Positions 11,301 to 23,635 of a stretch of 45,171 nt of DNA are shown here, piece after piece. Location: the NCBI GenBank assembly GCA_001179505.1, contig CDMY01000600.1, positions 1-45,171 of the forward strand, in the 5' to 3' direction. The stretch comes from Vitrella brassicaformis. Its lineage: Eukaryota > Sar > Vitrellaceae. The first letter of the stretch is position 1, and every line of letters begins with the position of its first letter. The notes under the pieces were generated by a model. It was not told the DNA's origin, ran no database searches, and worked only from the letters and a program-made list of their open reading frames with translations. Position numbers and translations under genes: made by a program.

Positions 11301-14242
11301 GCGTGTGTGCACTCGTCGCTCACCTGAGTGTGGCGAGGTCTTCTTGTTTGGCGGTGGGCGGTGTGGTGGCCTGGTCCATGTGCGAGGCGAATCGTTTCTT
11401 CTTGGCCTCTCGCTTGCCCTGCTGGCTCAGCAGCGGGTGGTCGGGCACCAACCGACACATGGTCGCATACACACACTCGCCAACGTGCCTGCATGGTCAG
11501 TAAACGGAAAACGCAGGCAGGTGATATCTGCAGCTGTGGTGCATTGCACTGTGATGTATACCTGACAAGCGCCGGCTCGGAGAAGACACGCAAGACGGCC
11601 AGGCGACCCTCAGGGCTACCCAGCAGCAGATCGATACGCTGCGCGACACGCACATGCACAATCCGCATCATACAGAAAGAAGCCCCTCCCCTTCTCCCCG
11701 TCAATAAATTCTCACCTGCAGCAGGTCGATGGATGGTTCCGTGCCGCTCTCCAAGAGCTGCCCCGCTAGCCTGGCCGCTTGCATGTGGTGGCCCAGCACA
11801 GACACCACGTAGTAGAGCGGCGGCAAACACCCGCTGCTGCCGCTCAGAGAGCCGCTAGCGGCCGCACCCTTTTCCTCGGTGAGAGCATTGATGGACGGGA
11901 TACACCCGTCGCCAGTTGCCTGGTCTCCCTTGGCCTCCTGCTTGACGGCCTGTGGTGTGCCCTTGGTCTGGGTGGCGGTGTTAAGCAGCACATGGAGGGG
12001 CGCGGGGGCGCTACACAGGACCTCCATCGCACCAGAACACCTGAACGAGAGGACGTCAGATAGGACCTGAACGGATTGGTAGATGGGTGTCACTACCTGA
12101 GCAGCATGTGCACGAGTTTGGAGCACGCAGCGACGAGCGACACCAACAGCTGGGGAGGGTGTGTGTCGAGGGGCGAGGGCGACGCGGCCGCAGTGGGCGT
12201 CTCGTATGTGTGCAGCTCCAGTGCCGTTTCGCTCCCAGAGGCTTCCATCAGCAGATAAGACACCGACAGGATGGTGCGGTGACGCTGAAGAGGACCAGAC
12301 AGATGAGAGATGAAGGAGGGAGCAGTGAGTTGTGTCGTGTCGTGCTGTCGGTACCTGCATGTAGCTCTGCAAGTATACTGGCATTGACGGTTGACAGCAA
12401 GTGACGGCATCGAAGTACTCTTGACGGCTCGCATCGTCCGGCAAAGAAGCATCTGCGGCCTGCATCAACACATGCGCTGTTAGCGACATTCACCTGTCTC
12501 CTCGGCAGTGCGTGTGTACCATTCTCGCCGGGTGTGTGGGGTGCAGGTGTGGTTCCATCTCAGCGTAGGCGCTCTCCACAGCCCCGATGGCGTCGACCCA
12601 ACGAGCAAGCAGCGCATCATCCTGCAAAAGGCACCACAAGTGCAGACCACTTCGTCTCCGCCCACTTCGTCTCCGCCCAGTGCTCTTCTCGTCCCTCTGA
12701 CCTTGTGGGCTTGCTGTTCCCTCGCCGTCGCCAGCTCCTTGGCAACAGCACTCAGCCTGGCGAGTCTGTCGAAGAGCTGCACACGCTGCAGCACCACACG
12801 GAAGCCACTCTGGAGGGGCACCCATGTGACCGCGGCCTTGTTGACGGTCAGAAGGCTGTGGACGATGCCCTGGAGGGGCGTCGCCTCGTCTGCTCGTCGT
12901 GAGCCCAATAGGTACTCAACGGCATCAGCGTGGTTGGTGGCCTCAACCAGCACACCCAACAGAGCAACCTGAGTGACACACACACCGACCAATTGGCACC
13001 TGTATGTGCGTGTGTATTTATTGTGTTCTCACCTTGAGTCTGGTGCCCATTCCCTCTCTGCACATGAGGTCCACCAGTGCCCCCATCCCCCCGCCAGCCA
13101 GCCACTCCCTCGCCATTGACCGACGATTGACACACAACACCACCCGATTCACTGCTGCAGCGCCATAGATGAGCTTGGTCGCCTCGCCGACGCCCCCAGA
13201 CCCGTCCGCCTCCACCTTCTCGTGAGCCCATACCAGAGACCTAGCGGCAATTGAGGCGATACGAGCCAGGGTGGATGGGCTGCTCGAGAGGAAACATGAG
13301 CCCCCCTCTCGGTGCGGCCACACGGCGCCTATAGTGTCGTGCTGGGCAGCAATTGCCCTCTCCAGCTCTTGAGTGAGGGTTTGAAGCTGATCGGGCAGGT
13401 CTACCGCGGCAACAGGCGAGCTCGATGCAAAGGTCTCCTCCACAACAGCAAGGCACCTCTCAACCTCCTCATCAGCCCCATGTGACGCATCGCCGTTAGG
13501 GTCACGCTTCACCAACACCTGGTGTGGCGTGCTGAAGGGCACCATGGCCTGCTCGGCCTGGATAACTCTCTGGCGGACGTGCCGCGCCGCTAGAGTGACG
13601 GCTGCTGGTTTGGGCAGCAATGGGGAGAGGGGCAGATCGGGTGTGATGGATGTGAGCCGGCGGATCTTGAGGCGACGCAGCAACTCGTGATCCACCTCAG
13701 GAAGCAGCTCGGCAGGAACAGACCTGACACACACAAGAAAAACAAAACACAAACAAGTGCCGAAGCGGCATGCCATGCTACTGGTCGTGTGTGCCTCACC
13801 TCTTCCGCCCCTTTTCGAGTTCAGCGCTGCCGGGCATGAGAGGGCTGCCGAAGACCAGCACACTCAGGCACGAGTACTCGCCCCTCAACACGATCTCGTT
13901 GGTCACCGCATTGGCCTCCTCAGCCACCAGCAGCGCTGCCTTGGGCGGCGGCTCCATGACCAGCTGCAGCGGCACATACGCCCTCACGCCATCGTCGCGC
14001 ACAAAGAAGCCCGAGAGGTTGCATTGCGGCGGCTCTGGTAGGGTCTCGCCCTCGATAGAGAGGCCCTGCACCAGGTGTGACTTGCATCCGTATGAGAGCA
14101 CCTCCACGTGGTCGAGGACGACAGGGTGGTGGAACTGGATGCGGTCAGTGCGGGCGGCGACGTCATCGTGGGACAGATGCTGACTGTGAACGAGTGAGTC
14201 ACACAACAGAGGCCGGTCAATCCCGTCGACGCGAACAGGCAT
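5370..14242 (-). CDS. Virilizer/VIRMA-like protein, m6A writer complex scaffold
   Basis: Start ATG 14242-14240, stop TAA 5372-5370. My hand model has 25 exons (first 14242-13800, 13723-13033, 12968-12702; last 6400-5779, 5697-5540, 5477-5370) and about 2,390 residues. The first 150 residues resemble the Virilizer N-terminal domain: a short strand LLCDSLV, then RIQFHHPVVLDHVEVLSYG, then VTNEIVLRGEYSCLSVLVFG, parallel to the human segments around VVRFPCVVYINEVRVIPPG and LVLRGWYNCLTLAIYGS. A long helical-repeat region follows (for example GGGMGALVDLMCREGMGTRLK, split by an intron), as expected for VIRMA's armadillo-like core. Near the C-terminus are Pro-rich stretches and SRPPSKHVDDF, a motif I believe recurs in Virilizer tails. 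The last exons encode an unrecognised block ending LETNPQMSHILRMANLHF. Known role of the family: nuclear scaffold bringing METTL3/METTL14 and WTAP together for mRNA m6A. Family assignment rests on pattern matching by eye. Confidence 0.7.
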
Positions 14243-14386
14243 GCTGGTGGAAGATCTCGGGTTGTGGGCCTCTCTAAGCTACTCCACGACCTTCCTTGAT
14301 GTCAATTTTCGCAAGAGTGAATAATCCCAGTGCGAGCTGAGATCTGCGAGCTAAGCGAACAGTGTTTACGTTTGGCGCAGGAAGGG
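14243..14386. promoter_or_regulatory. Short bidirectional promoter region
   Basis: These 144 bases separate two divergent start codons, so both genes must begin transcription here or use overlapping leaders. Two copies of TGCGAGCT lie at 14331-14338 and 14345-14352, about 40 bases before the plus-strand ATG and about 90 before the minus-strand one. The same 8-mer occurs in other gene-start regions of this window. No TATA box is obvious. Confidence 0.5.
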
Positions 14387-17300
14387 ATGAGGTTTCTTGT
14401 GTGCGTTCTGTGGGTGTTTGAGGTCAGCCGTGCCGTCGCCCAGTCCCCTTCAACGACTGCCATTCTTGGGGAGAGCGATGGCATCCTATCTGACCTCAGC
14501 GTGACGCTGTCAGCCCTGATAAACAATGAGAAGGCCGCTGGCGAGAAGACAGCGGCATGGTGCTCCAGCCAGCGAGACTTCCTCACTGCAAAGAGAACAC
14601 AGCACGTCACACTCATCGACGAACTGGCCGCAACCATCATCGCCAAGACGGCAGAGGTTTCCCGGCTCAAGAGTGAGATTCGCTCCGTTGAGGCATCCCT
14701 GGCCGACGCCCAAACGTCCTACGACAGCGCTGTGAGCGTCCGGCGGACAGAGCGGCAACAGTATGAGGGTGACCTCAAGAGCGCAACGAGTACCATAGCC
14801 GCCCTGACTTTGGCAATTGGCCATGTGGAGAATCGCACCATTATCGAGGGAGGGGATATACCGTCGGCCTCTGCAGGTGTCAGCCTGGGGCAGGTTGGCC
14901 GGGAGACATCGCCCAAGCAGCTGCAGGTCTATGTGCAGGCGGCTATTAGCCTGCTGGACCAGCTGCGAGCCGTTTCGTCCTCCGTGGTCGACAAAGAGCC
15001 ACAGCACCACCTGCGGCCAGTATCCTTTCTTCAGCTGGCTCTCAAAGGCAAGGCGGGGCGGCACCCAGCACATCATCGATTCAAGGACAGGAGAGTCAGT
15101 GTGACCATTCATTCCAAGCTGCCGCAGCTGCTCACAGCCGTGTCAAGAATTGTCAGCGAGATCTCACGGCCGAGAGCCCCTCAGGAGCTGCCTTCGCTGC
15201 CCTTTGTGAGTCGTCTGACTGGGCAATGTGAAATGCTAGAGGCGTTCCTGCAGGAGCTGGTCATGCAGCTACCGCTGTTCGAATTGGGTCAGGAGGAGCA
15301 GTATGTGCGGGGGATGGGCAGGACGCATCACCTAACGGAAAGGCAGCACTTTGGCCTCACATTCTTCCAGCGGGAACAGCTCGATCGCATCAAACAGGTG
15401 CGACCAAATGTGTTTGTTGTGTGAGGCAGGTCATTGTAATTCATCTTGTTGTCTGGGCCTGCAGGTATCTCGGGCTCTTCCCACTGCCATCCAGCGCCTT
15501 CATCAGCTGCAGCAGCTGTCCACCTTTCCCGTCCCTCCCCCGTCCCTCCATCATTTCGCCGATCAGCTCCTTTCCCAAGTCCGTCTCACCCTCATCGACC
15601 TCGGCATGACACTATCGCGGCTGCTACTCAAGGCCGATGCCCACCTGTACGCCTTGGAGCGGCAACTCGTCTACATGCCGCACACACATGCGCCTTCTAT
15701 TTTTCATACAACCAAGACACACAAATTGAGCAACAGGAAAACAGCCAAAGCAGCTCCTGTCGTCGTCCATTCCAAGCTCAACTTGGACAATGTTCCTTCC
15801 AGCACGGCAGCCAAGTCATCCGAGGCGCTGGATGTGATCCTTCATGGGCTGAAGGAGAGTGGCGAGTTGCTGCTTCAGGACAAGCTGTTGGAGGCCGATG
15901 CGTCTGATGTCAAGAGGACAATTCGGCAGCTGCAAAAGGCGCGGAGTGCATTAGCAAGGGGAGTCGCCGGCAGCCGATGCATTGCGGATGTGCGCAAGAC
16001 CATCAGCAGGGCGGCAGCCCTCTTTCTGTCGCTCGCTCGGGATGGCGCTGACGGACAGACCGACGACACTGATCCCAAACTCATACTCAGGTGGCCGCAC
16101 AATCGAAGACCGTCACAGGTTGGATGATGTGTCGCAATGCGTGTGTATGTGTGCGTGTCCCAACAGACTCTTCAACTTGATTGCTCTGTCAGCAGAGCTT
16201 GAGCGCGCTGCTACCCACCACCGTCCCGTTCATATGGATGGCCCTGCATCCTCCCTCACGTCTCTCATCAAGTCCCTGCACGCCAACATTCACGCCCTCA
16301 AGCACCACATGCAAGTCGCTGTCGATACGTCGGTCCACCCGCTCGCCATCAGACAGGTCAGGCACTTCAGGCACCGGCAAAAGAGCGCCAGGCGGGGAGT
16401 GATCTTGCTTGAGGTGACATCGGGAAGAAGAGGAGAGAGCCGGGCCGCTGAAGGTCCAGATTATCTTGACGCGTCTCCGACTTTCAACTCGGCGTACACG
16501 CCACAGGTGAGGTCATGAGATGTGTTAATGGAAGCCATAGGGCTGTGTACTTGTGTGTTGTTTGCAGTCTGATCAAATCCTCGGCGTGTTGAAGAATTTG
16601 AAGGACAACTTCGTCAGCGGTTTGGCTGAGCTGAATGCTACGGAAACAAGACGACAGACTGACTTCGAGACCCTCATAGAATCGAAGCGAGTACGCAGAC
16701 AGACACAACAGAGAATACTGACAGATTGGCATCTTACTCTTGTTTGCAGGATGAGGTGGCTTTGATGCGGACCGACCTCCAGCGCAAGCGCCACTATCTG
16801 GCTGAGGCACAGACCCTATTGCACGTCGCCAGCGCACAGCGAAACACACTCAAGGAGGGCACGTCGGCAGAGGAGTCGGCCACTGTCACCCTCGTCACCA
16901 GCTGCCAGGCGCTGCAGCAGGAGAGCAACAAGAAGCTGAAGGCAACGGAGGACACCCTGTTGGCTGTCGACATGACCCTGAAGAAGGTGCAGGGGTTGCT
17001 GGAGAGCAGCGAGGAGGCCGCCGTGATGACCACTCCATCCCCTTCTATGCAAGCTGCTATCGCTGCCGCCACTGAAGTTGCCCTTTCCGCCAACAGGCCA
17101 GCGCAGCCTGCGGCAAACAAAACACAGCTGCCCCAATTGAATGCAACCACACCGCAGCCAACATTTTCTTCACCCAGCTTTCAGTTGCATGGCCAAGCTG
17201 CGACAGTTGCCGTTCCTGCGAGCGAGATCAGCACAAGAGCTGCGGAGACGGAAGCGTCAGCAAGGCCGCCTGGCAATGTCAGAGGTGCGACGGCGCAAGT

Positions 17301-19824
17301 GGTGCTGGAGTCGGCTGGCGGCGATGGTCAAGGCAGCAAACGGCCGTCCATGCTGGCCAAGGGGCAGCAAGAGCGTTATGACGCCTATCCCGAAGCCCCG
17401 TTCCCATACCGCCAGTATGGCCCCCAGTACCCGCCGCCATGGTCGTATCAGCAGATGCCCCAGGCATACATGGGGCCGTACCCTTCCCCCAACCACCGCT
17501 CTCCTTCTACGGCCCTCCTCCTCCCTTCCAACCGACCCTCACTGCCGACACGTATAGTTATCCCGCACCCCTTCCCCCACAGCTGCCAAGGCGACAGGCA
17601 ATGGCGCAGCCGCACCACTCACAGCCTTTCACAAACCAAGATGCTGAGGGTAGAAAGGAGCTATCACAGACAGCGACAGTGTAACTGTTCGCGACAGGTA
17701 GGTGCGACACGAACTCATCTCATCAATCTCCTCACACACGCCTCTTTGGACAGGTGGTGCGGTGACTCCTGAAGACCAGTCCAAGGCGAGTGGTCTACCT
17801 CCCGCGCAAGCCGACCAACAGCCACCCTCTCATCACACACAAGGAGATCCAGTCAGCAAGGAGTCTTTTGCGGCCGAGAGCGAGGCGCGATCCACCCATT
17901 GGCGGCCGCCACAAGACGATCAGCAGCAGGAGGAGGGCCAGGTGCAGGCCATACTGCAAAGCGTCGGGCTGCCCCTGACGCCACCGACCGAGACACAAGC
18001 CACGCAGCAAATGGAGCCTTCCGTCGATCCGGTGCCACCAACCTCTTCGAAGCGCATCAACAAGTGGAGGGCCATGCTCATGGAGCAGCCAACCAGCAGC
18101 AGCGACGGCAAGGTCTTCCATGGCCTCAGCGACCCATTTGCAGAGACTTCTCCGTCCTATGGCGGTCCAGCATCAATGCAGCAGAGACCCTCATCATCCC
18201 AGCTGCAGGCGACGGCGGTCAGTGACATGCTCAGCGGCATCAGCCTGATCCAGGGAAACGTCTCGGTCAGCCGCCAAGCAGCCCGAAAGTCGTCTTCGCT
18301 GGGAGTGGCCGTTGCGAGGAGTCTTTTCCAGTCCGCCGCAAGGGAATTGGGGTCGCCGAATATGGACAAGCTTGCGGATGCCGTCATAAAGATGTCTGAT
18401 AAGGCAAGTACAGACAATTACAAGATGCATGAGCACACCAAAATCCCTGGGTTCGTTGCTTTTAAAGGACGCGGCGAGCATGTTGAAGGGTCTGGAGAAG
18501 ACCCTGACCGACAAGCTCCATCATCACGCCAATAGCACCGCGGCAACCAATGCCTCGGCAGCCAACTCAACCATCATGACCGCACATCACCAGAGCGACA
18601 CATCGAGGACACAGGAGAGCCAGCTCACCAGCCGGACGGGCGCTAACTTGACTGAATCTGCAGCGGCAGCGGAGACGCTTGACGGCACCAGCGACAACCA
18701 AACGGTCAGCAAAAACCTGCAGGGGCATGGCTGGGCGATGTGTGCAGTGCAGTGCATTGCTTGTATGCAGAACAAGTGCATGGCGGACAAACCTGGCGGC
18801 CATGACGGCATACCAAGAGGCAAAAGTCAAGTAACATTCAGAAAAAGAAGGAATGCCGCCATAGGTGACGTGACCACTGTGGATTGTTTAATAGGTATCT
18901 GGCGGCCAACGAGACTGTAGTTGAGGTGCGGGCAGAGATTCAAGGTTTGAACAAGTCCCAAAGCCACCTCATCGACCTACAGGTCCGGGCACGCGAGAGA
19001 CACAATCCATCGGATGAAGTTTCCTGGATTTTGTTGCTCCAGGGTGTGTTCAGCGGTATATCTGAGAAGATCAATGAGGAAATGGACGCTCTCAGCGGTG
19101 ACTGCTCTACCGTCATCACTGTCACACAAACAGCAAAGGTGGGGAACCCCGATGTCAAAGAAAAGCCCCCATTTGTTGCCGATCGATCCCCGGGTGCCAT
19201 TTCAGACAAATGTTGACCGCATGGTGAATGAGGCGAAGGCCCTCGCAGCCGCAAAACCTCGTGACGCAGAGGCCGCGCAGCTGCTTGTTCTCGCCGACAC
19301 GCTCGATAACAAGGTGCCACGGATACATGGGTGCATGCAACAAATGAGTGCCGAGTGTTTCAGACGTCAGCGCTCGTGTCCCTTCACACAAAGAGCATGC
19401 TGGCCAATGGCCGGTGCGCCACTGTCATGCACCTCGATACTCTCAAGGCACAAGTGGCAGCCGCCAAAACCAAATGGGAGAAGGCAGCGTTTGGCACACA
19501 AGATGCGCTGGCAGCCAAGACAAGAGAGCTCGACAGTGCCCAGAGGAATGCCACTGAGGCAGCCGGTGCCTTCGCTTTTTCCCTCCAAGTCCTCGCACAC
19601 GCACAGGTGGGGAGGGAACGAGAATTATATCATTGAGTGTGCGTGCCACAAGTGTCTCGTCCTCTTGTTGTTGCCAGTCTCGATGCGAACAGGTCGGTAT
19701 AGAGTTGCGGGCGAGGGTGGAGCGTCGGCTGACGGAGCTGCTGACGGTGCGGACGGCAGTGGCACTCATCGAAGGCCGAGCACCGCATATCCCATTGCAG
19801 CAAAGACAACAGGGCGGGGCGTGA
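14387..19824 (+). CDS. Secreted coiled-coil protein of unknown function
   Basis: I do not recognise a family. The ATG at 14387 is preferred over 14330 because it starts a good signal peptide (MRFLVCVLWVFEVSRAVAQ). Long alpha-helical, coiled-coil-like regions follow. The 5' exons are well supported by phase: 14387-15397, 15465-16090, 16167-16506 (or 16356), 16568-16690, then 16750 onward. The middle is low-complexity, rich in Pro, Tyr and Gln. Around 17484 the better protein-like reading (FYGPPPPFQPTLTADTYSYP) is in a different frame from the upstream exon, and the join to the next exon (about 17756) is unresolved. Further exons carry coiled-coil segments (AASMLKGLEKTLTDKL, after a GC-AG intron at 18404-18467; VGIELRARVERRLTELL) to a TGA at 19822. 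It may be one gene or two. A secreted or endomembrane location is inferred from the signal peptide. Confidence 0.6.
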
Positions 19825-20181
19825 ACACCAAGCTCAGCTGACTGCCGATGAATGAGCGTACACGAGTGGGTGAGTAAGCTAGGCATTTCATTGATGCTTG
19901 TCGAGCGCGGCTCAGCGGCCGGGCTAGACACTGCATGACTTTTGACAGTCGAATGGCATGAATGATCCGCATTTGTGTGTTCCATCTGCCCCATCCATCC
20001 ATCCATCGATTTGATGTGTAGAGAGTAGAGTCTTAAATGCATGTACGTATGCAACATCGATCAGCCAGAATCGATCGATGGTCCGACCAAAAATGAGTCA
20101 GTGTCACTTCACAATCCATCCATCTATTCATCCATCCATCCATCACTCGCCAAGAAGCTTCGACCATCCACCCGGTGCGGG
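19825..20181. other. Convergent intergenic region with CATC repeats
   Basis: This holds the 3' ends of two converging genes. Short CATC/CATCC runs occur around 19991-20012 and 20116-20146. No coding potential is apparent. Confidence 0.4.
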
Positions 20182-23100
20182 TCACACACGCGTGAACTTC
20201 AACTGCATGTGCTTCATGTTGTAGTCATTGTAATCGCGCGTCGTGAGGTCGATGTGGCCAACGTCGAACCGCCCGCCCATCTTGCCCGCGATGGCATCAC
20301 TGCTCTCCAGCAGCTCAAACAGACGTTCTCCTAAGAAAGCTCCGGAGTCCTTCAGGAACTCCAACGTGAGGTTGTGGATACCGCGCAGCTCCAGCAGAGA
20401 CACCACACACTCGTAGAGCCGCCCAGCCGTCACAGACACATCAGGACGAACACCACGCGGGTCTGCAGACACACAACATTCATTCTTGCTGCACATCTCC
20501 GCTGTCACTACGCTGTCACTCACCAATGTCGTCGTCATCCTTTCCTTCTGCCACACACACACACACACACACACACGGAGAAAGAGAGAGAGAGAGAGAG
20601 AGAGGTCTCAGCCTCTTCCTTCAGCGTCCCATGTCGCCCTCTCTCACCGAGTGTGATGAGCAAATCCTCGATGATGGGCAAGCTTGCACGTTCCTGCCCC
20701 CACATGAGAAAGGATGACTCCGTCTGCTCTGTCGTCGATGGCTGCACATGGACGGTCGTCACCGTCTTGTCGGGCCCGATCGCCTTGAGCATGCCGAGGG
20801 CGCTGTTGTGGCCGGTGCGGCAGGTCGCCTGCAGCCTGGCGGGATCCTCATCGGAAGCCTTGAATGCCAGCGCCGCTCCCACCGCCGCCCCGACGGGACA
20901 CTCGACCAGCACCATAGCGGGGCTGAGTCAGCAGGGAAATGGACACAGATTCATTGAGCTTGGTGCCGTCCATTCATTCGTGTGTTCACCTGGTTGGACG
21001 TCTTTCCTCTACCCCGGGGGGCAGCCCAAAGAAGCACCTTCTGAGAGGCAGAGGGCGGCGGTCCAGCCGGGGCGGTGCGCGGGGGCCGAATGGGGAGGGG
21101 CACTTCTTGGTGATGTCGATGAGCTTGGCAAGAGTGGATGTGGGGGCCGGTGTGTCGGGCTGGTCGGCGAGGTTCGGACCTATGATGTAGACCGTCTCTG
21201 CCTTGTCGAAGGTGAGCGATGCTGCCAGGGCGGCGATGCCAGTGCTGGGTGGCGTGTCGGGGTTGTCGATGTGGTCCTGGGTGATGACCCACGTCAGGTA
21301 GGGCACTTTGTTGACGACGTCCCGCACCCATCCTGCCATGTCTGCCGGGGGCGTGTCCGGCAGCTGATGGAGGGAGGCAAGGTCGAAGCAATTGCATGGG
21401 AAGTCCTCGAGGGACGAGTTGGTGGGATGGTAGTGGAACACGATCTCCATGCTGGGTTTGCCTACAGCTGCCTTGAAGGCGTGCAGGTCTTGCAGGAAGT
21501 CGACGAAGCGGAAGGCATGGCGTGAGTCCGCAGCTGGCCGGTCGAAGAGCACCGTGAGAGACTCCAACTGCTGCCGGCAGCCAAGTGACATCAGCGTCTC
21601 CTGCACACGACAAAAGGCATTCATCGACACCACATGCATGCCATTTGTGATTCTCTTTTTTGCGCACCTGCAGTTCCTTCAGATGGCTCCGGCGATAGCC
21701 GCGTCCGATCCTGAGCGGTCCGAGTCTCTCCAAGCGAGCCAGAGAACCCGGCTGGCAGTACTTGAAGACATCACGCCAGTCGGAGGGCCACAGCAGTGGT
21801 GGCCCAAATGTGGGGACGACGAACATGTAAGTAACGCACTCCAGACACTTGAGGCAGTGGGATCCACTGATCAGCTCGCCCAAATCCAATGTCGCGACGA
21901 CATGCTTCCTATCGGCCATGTCATCCACCAGTTCCCGCACTGGAATGCCTGTCACGCACCGCACCTCTTGAAGCGCCGGCGCCTGCCATTTCCTGGCCAG
22001 ATGGAAGAAGTAGGGCGGCGCTGCTGTGATGGTCGTGAGATGGGGCAGGCGGGTGCCGCGGCCGAATTGGAATATCTTGAAGGAGGGCTCCACAGGGCAG
22101 CTGGTCTTGAGGTGGATGGTGGTGAGTGTGCCGTTGCCCCTTGTGGCGTGCCCCTCCGCAATGTCGGCGACCAGGCCAGACCACCCCAGCCCCCCCTGCC
22201 AGTCGTCCAGCGGATGGTCATCATCGCGTCCATGGAAGACGTGCTTGTTGTCGTATCCAGCGGTGATGTGGGTCAAGTTGGCGAGCCTGCCGCCCCATGC
22301 CCTGGCATCCTCACGGCTCATCGACAGCCAGAAGTAGACCTCCTGGTGGTTGAGTCCATCGACGCTCAGTGTGCTGTGCTGGTCGTAGTAGGGGAAGACT
22401 GTCGGCTGGACGGATGGGGGGAGCAGACGAATGAAGTAGGGCGGCAGGAACGAGACAACCTCTCCAACCATCCCCGGCCTCCGGAACAAGAAGAAACATC
22501 CATGTTGGTTCCTTGTGTGCTGTGTGTGTGTGTGTGTTCTTTCTTTCTTTCTTTCTTTCTTTCTTCTGCCCGCTTGGCTGACCTTCCCAAAGAGCAACTT
22601 CACAATCTTCTTGATATCGTCAGCCGTGCCTGATGAGCGAGCATCAATAACCGACACACGTGTAACTCCATACTGCCTGGCTTGGTGAGATCCTGACCAG
22701 GAATGCCTCGACGGTCGGCCTCTCGAGCGCTACAGCCCCGGTCGAAGATGGGCAGTTGGTATCCTCTAGCTGAAATAATCGGCAGGGATGGACACAAGGG
22801 CATGCGCTGGTCCATTTCTCGTGTTTGTGTGTCGCCATACGCTGCCAGTCGAAGGGGATGGCGTCTCGCGGGATGTGGGCGTATTTGCCTGTGGACGTGC
22901 CGGCCTCCAGGGCAGCGAGTGCAGCAATGTCGTCGAATCCAACGTACTGACATCCACGCAGACGCCCGTGTCGGCTTGGTATGGCAGTGAGTGTCTTGAT
23001 GCCCTTATCACAATTCGTACCGCGATGATGCATGCGATGCGAGCGCAGGCCAGCTGAATGAGAGGGCGACAGTCGACAAACTCAGCCGCCTGCATCCCAC

Positions 23101-23635
23101 CACACCCACAGCACCAATGGGCACCGGCGGTATGTGTGGGGGGTTTGTCATATCGTACCAGAGTCAGCGAACAGAGACCGTCCACGGTTAGGCGTTCGAT
23201 GAACTTGGCGTCCCAGTCATCAGCAACAACCTGCACTCACACACGCACGACATCCTGCCGATGCACGTCGGCCCTCTCCCTCCCTCACTGACTGACTGTC
23301 AACTCTCACCTCCGTCAGTTCATCTGTTTGGATTGGCTTGCTGATGTCGGCAGCCTGGCCCTTGTGATGCTCCGCATATTCGATGATCTGCTCGAGCTGG
23401 GCGCTGTCGACGGCCGGCAGCGGGATGGGATCACTGCTCCCGCCTGAAGCAGAAGAAATGACATGCATTGTTACAGATCATCGGCCCGTGTGCCCTGATC
23501 CCATTGCCTCTCTGTCGTACTAGCGGCTGTCTGTGGCGCCGATTGAATGAAGCCGCACATCTTGGCGCCGCCCTCGCTCATCTCGTGCAGACGGCCGTCA
23601 TTTGACTGCACAACGACGCTACCCACGGACTCCAT
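20182..23635 (-). CDS. Skp1-domain protein apparently fused to an F-box-like repeat domain
   Basis: Start ATG 23635-23633, stop TGA 20184-20182. Five phase-consistent exons (23635-23521, 23443-23310, 23230-23159, 23089-23021, 22946-22841) encode a Skp1-like fold: VVVQSNDGRLHEMSEGGAKM (strand and helix of the POZ half), then LEQIIEYAEHHKGQ, then DWDAKFIERLTVDGLCSLTL and AAEFVDCRPLIQLACARIA, which parallels the F-box-binding C-terminal part of Skp1. The frame continues through 22769-22698, then a possible 32-nt intron, into VTRVSVIDARSSG and an F-box-like start GMVGEVVSFLPPYF. After this comes a region homologous to the gene at 28271 (AWGGRLANLTHITAGYD against MGRGLVNLKTLVVRYP). The last exon ends MKHMQLKFTRV. 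Skp1 links cullin-1 to F-box proteins in SCF ubiquitin ligases; here adaptor and substrate receptor may be one polypeptide. Two adjacent genes remain possible. Confidence 0.6.
20551..20605 (+). repeat. (AC)n(AG)n microsatellite in an intron
   Basis: About 25 bases of AC repeat are followed by about 25 of AG repeat. Read on the gene's minus strand this is (CT)n then (GT)n immediately before a splice acceptor, the same arrangement as in other introns here. Confidence 0.8.
22514..22575 (+). repeat. (TG)n and (TTCT)n microsatellites
   Basis: A TG run is followed by about eight TTCT units within an intron of the Skp1-domain gene. Any peptide read across it (runs of Thr-His or Lys-Glu-Arg) is an artefact. 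Confidence 0.8.

Noticed and set aside
22542-22575. TTCT repeat as a coding Lys/Glu/Arg-rich domain of the Skp1-domain protein
   Set aside because: It lies between a GT donor (GTCAGC after FGK) and an AG acceptor, and the protein reads better with it removed.
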